Positions 17,558 to 25,985 of a stretch of 34,288 nucleotides of DNA are shown piece after piece. The notes beneath the pieces are model-generated. The model saw only the letters and a list, made by a program, of their open reading frames with translations. It was not told the DNA's origin and searched no databases. Every line of letters begins with the position of its first letter. Positions within the stretch are counted from its first letter, which is position 1. The DNA is taken from contig PXDC01000484.1 in the NCBI GenBank assembly GCA_003565135.1, positions 1 through 34,288 on the forward strand, in the 5' to 3' direction. This stretch comes from Verrucomicrobiota bacterium (GTDB taxonomy: Bacteria; Verrucomicrobiota; Verrucomicrobiia; Opitutales; T3Sed10-336). The position numbers and the translations under genes were made by a program.

Positions 17558-18841
17558 ATGGCGGAATCGTACCGGAAAGCAAAACAGGTTCTGGAATCCA
17601 TTCTGGACACCGGGGACCCGGAATCTCTCGCCCGCCGGCTGGGATCGCGCTTCGAGCCGCCGGAGGCATCGGTTCGTTCGCCCCTCCGCAACGGTCCCGA
17701 AGCGGTGGAGGGACGGCTGGCCCACCTGCCGTTGTCGGACGGGGCCCGGAACACCCTGCTCGATAACGACACGCGCGAGCGGCTGCCGTCGTATGCCGCC
17801 AACATCGAAAACCTCATCGGCACGGTAAAAATCCCCCTCGGCGTGGCCGGCCCCTTGCGCATCAACGGCCTCTTCGCCCACGGGGACTACCTCCTGCCCC
17901 TGGCCACCCACGAAGCCGCCCTGGTGGCCTCCTATCACCGCGGCTCCCTGGCCATCACCGAAGCCGGGGGTTGCCGGACGGTCCTGCTCAACGAAGCCGT
18001 CTCGCGCGCTCCGGGATTCGCCTTTGAGGATCTCGGTGAAGTCGGCCGGTTCATGGTGTGGGCGCTGGAACAGCGCGAAGCATTCGAAAAGGTCGCCGGC
18101 GAAACCACCCGTCACGGGCGCCTGCGCGACATCCGGCTGACGGTGGAGGGGAACCACGTCTACCTGACCTTCGAGTACCTGACCGGGGACGCGGCGGGCC
18201 AGAACATGGTCACCCTGGCCACCGACGCGGTTTGCCGCTACATCATCGAACACACGCCGGTCAAACCGCGTTACTGGTTTGTCGAGTCGAACCTGTCCGG
18301 CGACAAAAAAGCGAGCGCCCAGTCGTTCGCCGGCGTCCGCGGCAAAAAAGTCACCGCCGAAATCACGCTGTCGGCCGAAATCCTCGGGAAGCGGCTGAAG
18401 GTGAAGGCGCAACAAATGGTGGACTTCTGGCGCATGTCGGCCCTGGGCGGGGTGCTCAGCGGGACCATCGGGGTGCAGGGGCACTACGCCAACGGGATTG
18501 CCGCGCTGTACCTGGCCTGCGGGCAGGACGCCGCCTGTGTGGCGGAATCGGCGGTCGGGGTCACCCGCTTCGAGGAACGGGAAAACGGGATCCTTTACGC
18601 CGCGGTCACCCTGCCGAACCTCATTGTCGGCACCGTCGGAGGAGGAACCGGCCTTCCGTCGCAGCGGGCCTGCCTCGACCTCCTCGGCCTGGCCGGCGAA
18701 GGCAAGGCGCGGGCCTTTGCCGAGGTCTGCGCGGCGACGGCGCTGGCGGGAGAGCTCTCCATCATCGCCGCCCTGTGTTCCGGCGACTTCGCGCGCGCGC
18801 ACGCCGTCCTCGGCCGCAAACGCCATTCCCGCACCCCCTGA
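17558..18841 (+). CDS. Hydroxymethylglutaryl-CoA reductase, class I-like
   Basis: ENLIGTVKIPLGVAGPLRINGLFAHGDYLLPLATHEAALVASYHRG, GDAAGQNMVTLATDAVCRYI, SNLSGDKKASAQSFAGVRGKKVTAEI, TLPNLIVGTVGGGTGLPSQRACLDLLG. Confidence 0.93.
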   Translation: MAESYRKAKQVLESILDTGDPESLARRLGSRFEPPEASVRSPLRNGPEAVEGRLAHLPLSDGARNTLLDNDTRERLPSYAANIENLIGTVKIPLGVAGPLRINGLFAHGDYLLPLATHEAALVASYHRGSLAITEAGGCRTVLLNEAVSRAPGFAFEDLGEVGRFMVWALEQREAFEKVAGETTRHGRLRDIRLTVEGNHVYLTFEYLTGDAAGQNMVTLATDAVCRYIIEHTPVKPRYWFVESNLSGDKKASAQSFAGVRGKKVTAEITLSAEILGKRLKVKAQQMVDFWRMSALGGVLSGTIGVQGHYANGIAALYLACGQDAACVAESAVGVTRFEERENGILYAAVTLPNLIVGTVGGGTGLPSQRACLDLLGLAGEGKARAFAEVCAATALAGELSIIAALCSGDFARAHAVLGRKRHSRTP

Positions 18842-18857
18842 ACCGGCTCTGTTCCGC

Positions 18858-19808
18858 ATGAAAGAAACGGTCTCCCCCACCACCCCCGCAGGCTGGCGCC
18901 GCTGGATGATCTACCAGCGGGAACGTTTCCCTTTCGCCCGTCACGGCCCCCTCGTCGCCGTTTTCAGTTTCGCCGCCGTCGGTTACTCCCGGTTGCTCCG
19001 GGGCGAGGCCGGCTTCCCGGAACCCGCCCAACTGCTGGTGGCCTTTATAACCGCCCTGCTGTTTTTCCTGCAGTTGCGCATCGCGGACGAATTCAAGGAC
19101 TACGAAGAGGACGCCCGTTACCGTCCCTACCGGGCGGTCCCCCGCGGTTTGGTGACCTTGCGGGAACTGGGATGGATCGGGTTCGGCTGCGGCGTAGCCC
19201 AGCTGGCCCTGGCGCTCTGGCTGCACCCGCCCCTGCTCGGCGTCCTGGCCCTCGCGTGGCTGTATCTCGGGGCCATGAGCCGGGAGTTTTTCGTGCGGGA
19301 CTGGCTCACCGCCCGACCGGTGACCTACCTCTGGACCCACATGCTGATCATGCCCCTGATCGATCTCTACGCCACCGCCTGCGACTGGCTTACGGCGGGG
19401 CGCACCCTCCCGCCCGACGGCCTTTACGGGTTCCTGATCGTCAGCTTCTTCAACGGCATTCTGATCGAGATCGGCCGCAAACTGCGGGCTCCCGCGGACG
19501 AAGAGGAAGGCGTGCGCACGTACACCGTGATCTGGGGTCGCGGAAACGCGGTCCGGGCCTGGTGCTTAATCCTGACCGCAAACCTGGTCTTCGCCGGCCT
19601 GGCCGCGGGGATGGTGGGTTTCCTCCCGCCGGCTCTCGCCATCCTGGTGCCGATTTATTTCTTCGCCTTATTCCGCGCCCGGTGTTTTCTGCAAAACCCC
19701 ACCGGGGATACCGCCTCCTGGTTCGAATTCCTCTCCGGCATCTGGACCCTCGTCATGTACCCGCTCCTGGGATTGGCCCCGTTTCTCATGCGCGCCCTGG
19801 AATCCTGA
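18858..19808 (+). CDS. UbiA-family prenyltransferase
   Basis: Start at MKETVSPTTPAGWRRW, internal to the listed ORF. Asp-rich RIADEFKDYEEDARYRPYRAVPRGLVTLRELG; second acidic region EIGRKLRAPADEEEGVRTYTVIWG; multiple TMs. Confidence 0.85.
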   Translation: MKETVSPTTPAGWRRWMIYQRERFPFARHGPLVAVFSFAAVGYSRLLRGEAGFPEPAQLLVAFITALLFFLQLRIADEFKDYEEDARYRPYRAVPRGLVTLRELGWIGFGCGVAQLALALWLHPPLLGVLALAWLYLGAMSREFFVRDWLTARPVTYLWTHMLIMPLIDLYATACDWLTAGRTLPPDGLYGFLIVSFFNGILIEIGRKLRAPADEEEGVRTYTVIWGRGNAVRAWCLILTANLVFAGLAAGMVGFLPPALAILVPIYFFALFRARCFLQNPTGDTASWFEFLSGIWTLVMYPLLGLAPFLMRALES

Positions 19809-19824
19809 CTCACACCGGCCTCCC

Positions 19825-22491
19825 ATGTCCACGCCTCCCTTTATTCTCGACGCGGAATCCGAACCCGACCTCGCGACCATGGGCGGCAAAGCCTGCGCGC
19901 TCGCCCGCATGGCGGCCGCGGGAATCCCGGCCCCGCCGTGGATTGCCGTCGCTCCCGCCGCCTTCCACTCCTCCCTCCCCGCGGACGGAACATTCGACCC
20001 GGCCCTCCCGGAGAGCTGGCGGGGATTCTCCCTCGCGGCCACGGTTCGGACCTCGCTGGAAAGCGCGCTCGCGCGGGCCGGGCTCGAGGGCGAACGGCTG
20101 GCCGTCCGTTCGTCCGCCGCCGAGGAAGATGCCGCGGATCGTTCCTACGCCGGGCAGTTCGAGAGTTTCCTGTTCGTCAGGCCGGATGAGGTGGCCGATT
20201 ACGTGGTGCGGGTCTGGCAGTCGGGAGCGGCCGACCGGGTCGCGGCCTACCGGGGAGACCGGGACGCTGCGGAAACCCCGTTTTCTCCTCCGGCGGTCCT
20301 GATCCAGAAGATGGTCGACGCCGAAGCAGCGGGTGTCGCCTTCAGTGTCGATCCCGTTTCGGGCGCCTGGGACACCGCCGTGGTCAGCGCGGTTTACGGC
20401 CTGGGTTCATCCCTGGTGGGCGGGGAATCCGATGCCGACACCTACCGGATCGATCGCAACGGGAGAATCCTCGAACGCACGGTGGCGGAAAAGCGAACCG
20501 CCCACCGGCTCAACCGCGAAGCGGGCGGCGGCATTCACACCGTACCCGTTCCCCCCGCGGATCAGCGCGCCCCGGCGATCACCGACACCCAGGCATCCGC
20601 CGCGGCCGACCTGGCGCGCCGCTGCGCCCGCCTCGCCGGCCTTCCCCAGGATATCGAATGGGCCCTGGAGGACGGGAAAATCCACCTCCTGCAATCGCGT
20701 CCGGTGACCGCGCTCGCCCGCCTGCGCGATCCCGGGGGAATCGAGCGGATCTGGGACAACAGCAACATCGTCGAAAGCTACGGAGGCGTCTCCTCCACGC
20801 TGACCTTTTCCTTCGCGCGGCACGTTTACGAAGGGGTATACCGGCAATTCTGCCTGTTGCTGGGTGTCCGCCGCGCCGTGGTGGAGGACAACCGGGCGGT
20901 CTTCGCCGGAATGCTGGGACGGGTGCGCGGGCGGATATATTACAACCTCCTCCACTGGTACCGGATGCTGGCCCTGCTGCCGGGGTTCTCGGTCAACGCC
21001 CGCTTCATGGAGCAAATGATGGGCGTCCGGGAGGGGCTGCCGGAATCCGTACTGGGCGGCCTGCGCCGGCAGTCGGCCCGCGACCGCGCCGGCGCGGCCA
21101 TCGACTTCGCCCTTTCCCTCGGCGGGCTCGTCCGCAGCCACTGGACACTCGACCGGTCCATCCGTAAGTTTCACCGGCGCCTGGAGGAGGCCCTGGCCGA
21201 TCCGGACGGGAACCTCGGGGATCTGCGAGCCGACGAACTCGCCGCCGTCTACCGCCGATTGGAATCCCGCCTCATCACCCGCTGGGACGCGCCGCTGGTG
21301 AATGATTTTTTCGCCATGATCTACTACGGCCTCCTCAAAACGCTGACCGGGCGCTGGTGCCGCGATGAGGCCGGAACCCTCCAAAACGGACTTCTCTGCG
21401 GCGCGGGCGAAATCATCAGCGCCCAGCCCGCCCGGCGGCTCACCGAACTCGCGCGGCTCGCGGCCGCGGAACCCGGCTTTCCCGAAATTCTTTGCCAGGC
21501 GCCCCCGGCGAAGGTGATGCGCGAGGTCCGGCGCCGCCCGGACTTTTCCCGTGCCGCCCGCGCCTACCTCGATCAGTTCGGCGACCGTTGCCTCGAAGAG
21601 TTGAAGCTGGAGAGCGCGACGCTGGAGGACGACCCGCTCCTGCTCTACCGTTCCGCCGGCCAGCTCGCGCGGCGCTACCTCGAGGACGGCACCGCCGCGG
21701 ACCCCGAGCCCCCTTCGGCGGAAGGAGTCACCCGCACCCAGGCGGAGAACGAACTGGCGGAAAGACTCTCCGGCCACCCCCTGCGCAAACTCGTGTTCCG
21801 TTTCGTACTCACCCGGGCCCGGCGACGGGTGCGGGACCGCGAGAACCTCCGGTTCGAGCGCACGCGCCTGTTCGGACGGGTGCGCCGGATCTTCCTCGAG
21901 ATCGGACGCCGTTTCCACGCCTACGGGATCCTGGACGATCCCCGCGACATCCTTCACCTCGATCTGTTCGAAGCCCTCGGTTACATCGAAGGCACCGCCA
22001 CCACGCTGGATCTTCGCGGCCTGGCGGCACTGCGCCGGCGCGAGTACGAACGTTTCCTCGACGAACCCGCACCGCCGGAACGATTCGTCACCCGGGGCAT
22101 CGTTTGCCAGGGAAACGAGGCCCCGGAGCGTCAACCGGTGCCGGAGGACCCCGGCGGAGCCGACCTCGCGGGGATCGGGTGCTGTCCGGGGGTCGTGCGG
22201 GGGCGCGTCCGGGTGGTCCGCAACCCGCGGCAAGCCGAAATGCAAAACGGGGAAATTCTCGTGGCCGCCCAGACCGATCCCGGGTGGATCCTCCTGTTTC
22301 CGCTCGCTTCCGGACTCCTGGTGGAGCGGGGAAGCCTGCTTTCCCATTCCGCGATCGTTTCGAGGGAGATGGGTATTCCTTCGGTCGTTGCCGTCCCCGG
22401 CCTGCTCGCCCGGTTGAGAACCGGAGACGACGTGGAATTCGACGGGACGTCGGGCAAAATCCGCATCCTCGACCGTTGCCGCCATGAATGA
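19825..22491 (+). CDS. PEP-synthase / rifampin-phosphotransferase-like dikinase (ATP-grasp + unique middle + swivelling His domain)
   Basis: LAVRSSAAEEDAADRSYAGQFESFLFV, MVDAEAAGVAFSVDPVSG, DIEWALEDGKIHLLQSRPVTAL; C-terminal GSLLSHSAIVSREMGIPSVVAVPGLLARLRTGDDVEFDGTSGKIRIL. Confidence 0.88.
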   Translation: MSTPPFILDAESEPDLATMGGKACALARMAAAGIPAPPWIAVAPAAFHSSLPADGTFDPALPESWRGFSLAATVRTSLESALARAGLEGERLAVRSSAAEEDAADRSYAGQFESFLFVRPDEVADYVVRVWQSGAADRVAAYRGDRDAAETPFSPPAVLIQKMVDAEAAGVAFSVDPVSGAWDTAVVSAVYGLGSSLVGGESDADTYRIDRNGRILERTVAEKRTAHRLNREAGGGIHTVPVPPADQRAPAITDTQASAAADLARRCARLAGLPQDIEWALEDGKIHLLQSRPVTALARLRDPGGIERIWDNSNIVESYGGVSSTLTFSFARHVYEGVYRQFCLLLGVRRAVVEDNRAVFAGMLGRVRGRIYYNLLHWYRMLALLPGFSVNARFMEQMMGVREGLPESVLGGLRRQSARDRAGAAIDFALSLGGLVRSHWTLDRSIRKFHRRLEEALADPDGNLGDLRADELAAVYRRLESRLITRWDAPLVNDFFAMIYYGLLKTLTGRWCRDEAGTLQNGLLCGAGEIISAQPARRLTELARLAAAEPGFPEILCQAPPAKVMREVRRRPDFSRAARAYLDQFGDRCLEELKLESATLEDDPLLLYRSAGQLARRYLEDGTAADPEPPSAEGVTRTQAENELAERLSGHPLRKLVFRFVLTRARRRVRDRENLRFERTRLFGRVRRIFLEIGRRFHAYGILDDPRDILHLDLFEALGYIEGTATTLDLRGLAALRRREYERFLDEPAPPERFVTRGIVCQGNEAPERQPVPEDPGGADLAGIGCCPGVVRGRVRVVRNPRQAEMQNGEILVAAQTDPGWILLFPLASGLLVERGSLLSHSAIVSREMGIPSVVAVPGLLARLRTGDDVEFDGTSGKIRILDRCRHE

Positions 22492-23596
22492 GGCCACGGC
22501 GAGTGAAGTGGCCGCCCGGGCCGATTTCTCCCTCCTGCGCTACGGTCAGTGCTGGGAGGACGCCGAAATCCTCGTCGAGGGCCTCGCGATCCAGCCCGGG
22601 GACACCTGCCTGTCCATCGCCTCGGCGGGCGACAATTCCCTGGCCCTGCTCACCCGCAACCCGCGGAAGGTGGTGGCGCTCGACCTCAACCCGGCCCAAC
22701 TGGCCGCGCTCGAACTGCGCGTCGCCGCCTTCAGGTGCCTGGAACACGCCGAACTCCTCGAACTCCTCGGTTCCCGTCCCAGCGACCGACGGACCCGTTT
22801 GTACCGGCGCTGCCGGGCCATCCTGCCGCCCGCTTCGCGCGCGTTCTGGGACGCCCGTCCGCAGCTGGTCGAAGGCGGGATCGCGGCCGGCGGAAAATTC
22901 GAGAACTACTTCGCCCTTTTCCGCCGGCGGGTCCTTCCGCTGGTGCATTCGCGCCGGACGGTGAACGAACTTCTCCGCGATCGCGGCCCGGAGGAGCGAA
23001 CGGCTTTTTACCGGGACCACTGGAACACCTGGCGCTGGCGCCTCCTTTTCCGCCTCTTTTTCTCCCGGTGGGTCATGGGGAGGATGGGACGCGACCGGGA
23101 GTTTTTCCGGTACGTCGAGGGCGGCGTGGCCGAACGCATTCTCCGCCGCACCGAGCACGCGCTCACCGTCCTCAATCCCGCGGAGAACCCCTACCTGCAC
23201 TGGATCCTGCGCGGCCGGCACGGTGACGCCCTCCCCTTTGCCCTGCGTCCCGAAAACTTCGATACGATCCGCCATAACATCGACCGCATCGAGGGCCGGC
23301 TCCAGTCGGTGGAGGCGTTCGCGGATGAAGCGGGCGACCGGGCCGTGGACCGGTTTAATCTGAGCGATATTTTCGAGTACATGTCCGGGGACAACTATCG
23401 GCGCCTCCTCGATCGGCTGGTCCGCCTGGGACGGCCGGGCGGACGCCTGGCTTACTGGAATATGCTCGCCCCCCGCAGCCGCCCGGATTCGTTCGCCGAC
23501 CGGCTCCTTCCCCTCGCGGAGGAAGCCGCCGCCCTGCACCGCCGGGACCGGGCCTTTTTCTACAGCGCATTCATCCTGGAAGAAATTACCGGTTGA
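22484..23596 (+). CDS. DUF3419 family protein, BtaA-like (SAM:diacylglycerol 3-amino-3-carboxypropyltransferase homologue)
   Basis: LRYGQCWEDAEILVEGLAIQPGDTCLSIASAGDNSLALLTRNPRKVVALDLNPAQLAALELR... and FNLSDIFEYMSGDNYRRLLDRLVRLGRPGGRLAYWNMLAPR. Confidence 0.82.
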   Translation: MNEATASEVAARADFSLLRYGQCWEDAEILVEGLAIQPGDTCLSIASAGDNSLALLTRNPRKVVALDLNPAQLAALELRVAAFRCLEHAELLELLGSRPSDRRTRLYRRCRAILPPASRAFWDARPQLVEGGIAAGGKFENYFALFRRRVLPLVHSRRTVNELLRDRGPEERTAFYRDHWNTWRWRLLFRLFFSRWVMGRMGRDREFFRYVEGGVAERILRRTEHALTVLNPAENPYLHWILRGRHGDALPFALRPENFDTIRHNIDRIEGRLQSVEAFADEAGDRAVDRFNLSDIFEYMSGDNYRRLLDRLVRLGRPGGRLAYWNMLAPRSRPDSFADRLLPLAEEAAALHRRDRAFFYSAFILEEITG

Positions 23597-23629
23597 CCCG
23601 CGAGCGCCATCACACCGCAACCCGCCCCC

Positions 23630-24964
23630 GTGCACGACCTCATCGCCATCGCCGCCGTTCTTCTCGTCCTGGGCCTGCTCCTCGCCATCCTCCGGGCCTG
23701 GCAGGTGCGTTTCCAGCCGCACGCGGAATCGGCCCGAAAAGCACTCCACATGGGCATGGGCACGGTAACCCTGGCGTTTCCCTGGCTGTTTTCCTCCCCG
23801 CTCCCGGTCCTGGCACTCGGGTTTCTGGCCTTCCTGTTTCTCGCTTTGGTCCGGCGCCGCGGTCTCCCGGGCGCCTGCGGGGAGGTGCTGCACGCCGTCA
23901 AACGGCCCTCCTGGGGCGACCTGCTTTTCCCCCCGGGGGTGGCCGTCCTCTTTTTCCTCAGCGGCGGGGATCCCCTCTACTACTGGCCGCCCCTTATGGT
24001 GCTGACCTACGCCGATGCCCTGGCCGCCCTGGTGGGGACGCGGATCGGGTCCATCCGCTACCGCACCGACGACGGAGAAAAAACCCTCGAAGGATCCATC
24101 GCGTTTTTCCTCACCGCCTTCACCGCCACCCTGGCCTCGGTCTGGTTCTGGGATGCCGTTTCCCCCGGCCGGGCGCTCTCGGTGGCGGCTCTCTTCGGCA
24201 TGGTGGTCGTTATTGTCGAGGCGATCGCGTGGCGCGGACTGGACAATTTCTTCCTTCCGGTGCTCGGGTTCCTCTTCCTCGACGCCTACCTGGCGCTCCC
24301 GTCGGAAGCCCTCTGGATCCGCTTCGTGCTCCTCCTCATCCTGCTCGCCTTCACCTTTTACCTCAAAAAAAAGACCTCGCTCAACGACAGCGCCCTGACC
24401 GGTGCCGCCCTGTTCGGGTACCTCGCCTTCGCCGTCGGCGGAGTCGCCTGGGTCGTCCCGCCCCTGCTCCTGTTCCTGGCCTATCCCCGGTTCATTCCCT
24501 ACCTCATCGCCCGGCGAACGAACCGCCAGCCGGCCTCCGGCGTTCTCGCCGTGGTGCTGGCGGGGATCTTCTGGCTGATGCAGCACCGCGTCGCACCCGA
24601 CCCGGCCCACCTCTACGCCTACACCTTTACCTTCGCCGTTTTCCTCGCTGTTATCTGGATCAATCGCATAAAAGCCAACCGCCGGACCATGCGGCTGCCG
24701 GCATTGCTGGCGTTAACGGTCCTCCCTTCCCACACGCTGATTTACCTCCCGTACTTCACCTGGTTCGCCCCGGAACATTCCGTCCTCCACCTCGCACCGC
24801 CCGTTTACGCGGCGGGCGCCCTGGTCGGCGCACTTGTCTGGATGCGACAGGAGGAACTCGGCAGCGCCCCCCTGCCGTTCTCCGGCTGGTTCTTTCGCAC
24901 CGGCATGGTCGGGGCCGCCTCGCTGGGGCTTTTTGTGCTGGCGGTCAACGTTTCTCCCGCCTGA
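23630..24964 (+). CDS. Dolichol/phytol-kinase-like integral membrane protein with extra C-terminal TM half
   Basis: GTG start. ESARKALHMGMGTVTLAFPWLF, LTYADALAALVGTRIGSIRYRTDDGEKTLEGSIAFFLTAF match the CTP-dependent polyprenol kinase family pattern; about 220 more aa, TM-rich. Confidence 0.75.
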   Translation: MHDLIAIAAVLLVLGLLLAILRAWQVRFQPHAESARKALHMGMGTVTLAFPWLFSSPLPVLALGFLAFLFLALVRRRGLPGACGEVLHAVKRPSWGDLLFPPGVAVLFFLSGGDPLYYWPPLMVLTYADALAALVGTRIGSIRYRTDDGEKTLEGSIAFFLTAFTATLASVWFWDAVSPGRALSVAALFGMVVVIVEAIAWRGLDNFFLPVLGFLFLDAYLALPSEALWIRFVLLLILLAFTFYLKKKTSLNDSALTGAALFGYLAFAVGGVAWVVPPLLLFLAYPRFIPYLIARRTNRQPASGVLAVVLAGIFWLMQHRVAPDPAHLYAYTFTFAVFLAVIWINRIKANRRTMRLPALLALTVLPSHTLIYLPYFTWFAPEHSVLHLAPPVYAAGALVGALVWMRQEELGSAPLPFSGWFFRTGMVGAASLGLFVLAVNVSPA

Positions 24965-24986
24965 CCCTGCCAACGCCGTTTTCGCC

Positions 24987-25985
24987 ATGCAAACGAATCA
25001 CTACGACCCGCCCGCACCGCCGCCGGAGCATCCGGCCGCGGCCCCTTATGTCCCGGCCAATCCGTTCGACCACGAAGCCGACCGGCACCTGCGCCACGTC
25101 TCGCCCGGGGGCGCGGTGGGCGCGTGCGCGTCGATCTGGTTCCGGGAAACGCCTCCCATCGAGGGGGAACGCACCGGCGTGATCGGCCACTACTGGGCCG
25201 AAAACGCCGAAAGCGGGATCGGCGTGCTGAATGCGGCCTGCGAAGCATTGAAGCGGCGGGGCGCGACGGTCGCCATCGGCCCGATGGACGGCACCACCTG
25301 GCGGCGTTATCGTTTTGTCACCCGGCGCGGCGACCGGCCCCGATTCTTTCTCGAGCCCGACCAGCCCGACGCATGGCCGGGTCATTTTCGCGACGCGGGA
25401 TTCACGCCCCTCGCCCGTTACACCTCGGCGCTTCTGACCGACCTCGACCGCCCGGACCCGCGCCTGGCCGGGGCCCGGGACCGGGCCGACAGGGCCGGCG
25501 TCCGTATCCGGGAATTCGATACCACCGATTTCACCGGAGAACTGCGGCGGATCTACGCCGTCTCCCGTGCAAGCTTCAAACAGAACTTCCTGTTCACCCC
25601 GCTCGCGGAAGAAGCCTTTTTCGAGCTGTACCGTCCGCTGCAACCGCTGATCCGCCCGGAAACCGTACTGGTGGCGGAGGAGGGAGACCGTGCCGTCGGC
25701 TTCGCCTTCGCCCTTCCCGACCTCTGCGAAAAGGAACGAACGGGACGGACGCGCACCCTGGTACTCAAGACCCTCGCGGTTCTGCCGGGCCGCACCTACG
25801 CGGGCATCGGCACCCTTCTGGCCGGGGAAATCCGCCGGCGGGCAGCCGGGCTGGGCTTCGATCGGCTGATCCACGCGCTGATGCACGAAGACAACAACTC
25901 CAAAAACCTGGGCAAACAGGGCGCCGTCCCGATCCGGGAGTACACCCTCTACAGGCGTCGACTCGGCCGGACGGACGAACCATGA
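24987..25985 (+). CDS. GNAT-superfamily N-acetyltransferase-like protein
   Basis: Start at MQTNHYDPPAPPPEHP. VIGHYWAENAESGIGVLNAACEALKRRGATVAIGPMDGTTWRRYRFVTRRGDRPRFFLEPDQPDAWPGHFRDAGFTPLARYTS; GNAT-like VLPGRTYAGIGTLLAGEIRRRAAGLGFDRLIHALMHEDNNSK. Confidence 0.7.
   Translation: MQTNHYDPPAPPPEHPAAAPYVPANPFDHEADRHLRHVSPGGAVGACASIWFRETPPIEGERTGVIGHYWAENAESGIGVLNAACEALKRRGATVAIGPMDGTTWRRYRFVTRRGDRPRFFLEPDQPDAWPGHFRDAGFTPLARYTSALLTDLDRPDPRLAGARDRADRAGVRIREFDTTDFTGELRRIYAVSRASFKQNFLFTPLAEEAFFELYRPLQPLIRPETVLVAEEGDRAVGFAFALPDLCEKERTGRTRTLVLKTLAVLPGRTYAGIGTLLAGEIRRRAAGLGFDRLIHALMHEDNNSKNLGKQGAVPIREYTLYRRRLGRTDEP

Noticed and set aside
17084-18883. 599-aa minus-strand ORF across tetR and HMGR
   Set aside because: Covers HMGR antisense and an out-of-frame part of tetR; no family motifs.
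22088-24610. 840-aa minus-strand ORF across three plus-strand genes
   Set aside because: Spans the ends of several well-supported genes with a composition typical of an antisense frame.
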